From Clostridiales bacterium (lineage in GTDB: Bacteria > Bacillota_A > Clostridia > Lachnospirales > Lachnospiraceae): a DNA stretch of 15,744 nucleotides. Positions 14,696 through 15,744 of the stretch are shown here, in pieces. Location of the stretch: NCBI GenBank assembly GCA_030154385.1, contig JASKJZ010000017.1:1-15744 (forward strand), read 5' to 3'. The notes under the pieces are model-generated. The model was given only the letters and a program-made list of their open reading frames with translations, was not told the DNA's origin and made no database searches. Each line of letters starts with the position of its first letter. Position 1 is the stretch's first letter. The translations under genes were made by a program, and so were the position numbers.

Positions 14696-14908
14696 TTAGG
14701 GTACTGGATCATAGCCACCCTTATGAAAAGGATGACAACGTAAAATTCTCCTTATAGCAAGGTAAGAGCCCTTCCATAAACCATACTTTTCCAATGCTTC
14801 AATTGCATAAGAAGAGCAGGTAGGCGTATAAATACAAGTAGGCCTTCCCTTTAAAGGAGAAATATATTTACGATATAGATTTATTAAAAATATTAAAAAT
14901 CGTTTCAC
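14696..14908 (-). CDS. yidD: Membrane protein insertion efficiency factor YidD
   Basis: 70 aa. The family pattern is complete: [18 protein letters not shown], then [17 protein letters not shown] and [18 protein letters not shown] short amphipathic N-terminal helix should bring it to the inner face of the membrane, where it helps YidC-dependent insertion. The GTG start overlaps the rnpA stop (GTGA), so translation is coupled. yidC follows after a gap of about 30 bases. Confidence 0.95.
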   Translation of the reverse strand: MKRFLIFLINLYRKYISPLKGRPTCIYTPTCSSYAIEALEKYGLWKGSYLAIRRILRCHPFHKGGYDPVP

Positions 14909-15255
14909 GATTCAACCATCTCTTTTATAATTCTATGAAGTTTACCTAAATGTAACAACGCACTGCTAATTTCCTGGTATTTTTTTCCTTTTGCCGTGTT
15001 TCTTGCTATAACAACAATATCCCAACCACTATGGAATTTTTCTTCATTTAATCTGTAACTTTCTCGAATTAATCTAGTCAGTCTGTGTCGAATAACACTA
15101 TTTCCAACTTTTTTACTTACGGATATTCCGAATCGGTTTATATTCTGCTCATTTTTTATCACATACATTACCAAATAACGATTGGCATAAGACTTTCCTT
15201 CCCGATACACTTTTTGAAAGTCCCTATTTTTTTTTAATGATTCTGACAATTTCAA
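14905..15255 (-). CDS. rnpA: Ribonuclease P protein component RnpA
   Basis: 116 aa, the usual length. The conserved core [25 protein letters not shown] (about 42-66) is the RNR motif region, though the central Asn of R-N-R is His here (RHR). [16 protein letters not shown] at the N-terminus is also typical. The protein assists RNase P RNA in maturing tRNA 5' ends. The start appears to be TTG at 15255, giving the family-typical [15 protein letters not shown] lies very close to it, and a second TTG two codons later has better spacing, so the start is uncertain by two residues. Confidence 0.95.
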   Translation of the reverse strand: MKLSESLKKNRDFQKVYREGKSYANRYLVMYVIKNEQNINRFGISVSKKVGNSVIRHRLTRLIRESYRLNEEKFHSGWDIVVIARNTAKGKKYQEISSALLHLGKLHRIIKEMVES

Positions 15256-15304
15256 AATCCCCTATCAATCGATAAGCCATTCTTAAAACAAGTAAGAGAA
15301 GAAA

Positions 15305-15324
15305 AGGTCACAATAATGCGACCT
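15305..15324 (-). terminator. Hairpin between rpmH and rnpA
   Basis: An eight-bp stem AGGTCGCA/TGTGACCT (one G-U pair) with loop TTAT overlaps the last bases of rpmH and is followed by TTTCTTCTCTT. The T-run is broken, so this is more likely a partial terminator or processing/stability element that sets the rpmH to rnpA ratio. Confidence 0.5.
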
Positions 15325-15457
15325 ATGCAGATAATTTATGTCTTCCCTTTGCTCTTCTAGCTGCTAAAACTTTTCTTCCGTTTGACGTGCTCATTCTTTT
15401 TCTAAATCCATGAACCTTTGATCTGGATCTCTTTTTTGGTTGGAATGTCATCTTCAT
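15323..15457 (-). CDS. rpmH: 50S ribosomal protein L34 (bL34)
   Basis: 44 aa, the standard length. It begins [20 protein letters not shown] and ends with an [13 protein letters not shown] tail. It is the highly basic L34 protein of the large ribosomal subunit. GGAGGTG eight bases before the ATG at 15457 sets the start; the frame is open 18 codons further, but without a binding site there. It is the first gene of its operon and diverges from dnaA across the origin, the classic bacterial order. Confidence 0.97.
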   Translation of the reverse strand: MKMTFQPKKRSRSKVHGFRKRMSTSNGRKVLAARRAKGRHKLSA

Positions 15458-15543
15458 TTCACAAACACCTCCTTCTTTGGTTACCAAACTATCTATACTT
15501 ATAGTAGGCACATTTCTGCTATTTTATAAAAAATATCAGATTC

Positions 15544-15572
15544 ATTATATAAGTTACATTCATTTTCGTCAA
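15544..15572 (-). promoter_or_regulatory. Promoter of the rpmH operon
   Basis: On the minus strand, TTGACG (15572-15567) and TATAAT (15549-15544) are exactly 17 bases apart. This is near consensus for the housekeeping sigma factor. It gives a leader of about 80 bases before rpmH. Confidence 0.88.
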
Positions 15573-15650
15573 GTAAAATATTGTTCGTTGCCAAACTTTG
15601 TATATGCTATTTTAGTAGAATCCACACCAAATTAACATTCTACGACTGTG

Positions 15651-15682
15651 TTATCCACAAAAGGTGGATAACTTGTGGATAA
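15651..15682. other. DnaA-box cluster of the chromosomal origin (rpmH-dnaA side)
   Basis: There are two perfect DnaA boxes, TTATCCACA on the plus strand at 15651-15659 and its complement at 15674-15682. A third box with one mismatch lies between them on the minus strand (TTATCCACC, 15663-15671). Three boxes in 32 bases next to rpmH mark a dnaA regulatory/oriC region. The unwinding element and further boxes probably lie on the far side of dnaA, outside the window. Confidence 0.88.
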
Positions 15683-15716
15683 CTTGTTCTTTTTTTGTTA
15701 ATTTTTCTACCCATTG

Positions 15717-15744
15717 TTGATATTATTCTGTATTTTTGCATACT
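15717..15744 (+). promoter_or_regulatory. Candidate dnaA promoter
   Basis: TTGATA and CATACT on the plus strand, 16 bases apart, at the very edge of the window and just after the DnaA boxes. This is the expected place for an autoregulated dnaA promoter. The -10 match is modest. Confidence 0.35.

Noticed and set aside
15662..15744. Start of dnaA inside the window
   Set aside because: No ATG with a binding site and no DnaA N-terminal sequence is present before the edge; only regulatory DNA is seen.
1..15744. CRISPR array, insertion sequence or prophage
   Set aside because: No regularly spaced identical repeats and no transposase or phage structural genes were found; the only mobile feature is the element end at the left.

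Overview
The window is the left flank of a bacterial chromosomal replication origin in a low-G+C Gram-positive anaerobe. It is most probably a member of the Lachnospiraceae (Clostridia). The case rests on the gene order rpmH-rnpA-yidD-yidC-jag-mnmE-mnmG-rsmG-...-parA-parB, all on the minus strand and leading away from a cluster of DnaA boxes at the right edge; on AT-rich DNA; and on the clostridial families DUF4446 and DUF3881 downstream of parB. Genus or species cannot be told from this stretch.

Region 1 (about 1-1560) is foreign. It has visibly more G+C than the rest and carries the end of an integrative or conjugative element of the kind common in gut Firmicutes: a Cys-rich small protein, a 44-aa protein, a RepA_N replication initiator and the first 11 codons of a ParA-type ATPase, all tightly coupled. 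A transcription attenuator (hairpin plus T-run) sits in front of this operon and is itself overlapped by a 34-codon leader ORF. Upstream of that lie four ATTAGC repeats spaced near whole helical turns.

Region 2 (about 1690-2235) is a tRNA-Arg(CCT) locus: one intact gene with promoter and terminator, and two degenerate tRNA-Arg(CCT)-like copies. Both copies carry the sequence CTCCTAAGGTT where the anticodon loop should be. One still has a good promoter. The decayed 3' part of the other now supplies the promoter of the intact gene. This is also where the foreign element abuts the chromosome.

Region 3 (2235-6470) is the chromosome partition operon: parA, parB, a DUF4446 membrane protein, an HD-GYP cyclic-di-GMP phosphodiesterase-like protein and a DUF3881 protein. 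There are two perfect parS sites, one inside parB and one in front of the operon within a 32-bp palindrome. Region 4 (6476-7834) is a two-gene DegS/DegU-like two-component system with its own promoter; the kinase has almost no sensor domain. Region 5 (7889-12344) is mnmE-mnmG-rsmG plus a GNAT acetyltransferase: tRNA wobble-uridine modification and 16S rRNA methylation. Region 6 (12361-15572) is the rpmH-rnpA-yidD-yidC-jag operon with a strong promoter and a terminator behind jag. Region 7 (15573-15744) is the dnaA-side intergenic origin with three DnaA boxes and a possible rightward dnaA promoter; dnaA itself lies outside.

The chromosomal genes are ordinary for an origin region. The parts that deserve a second look are the leader-peptide/attenuator of the mobile element, the phased repeats, and the tRNA-Arg-like relics.
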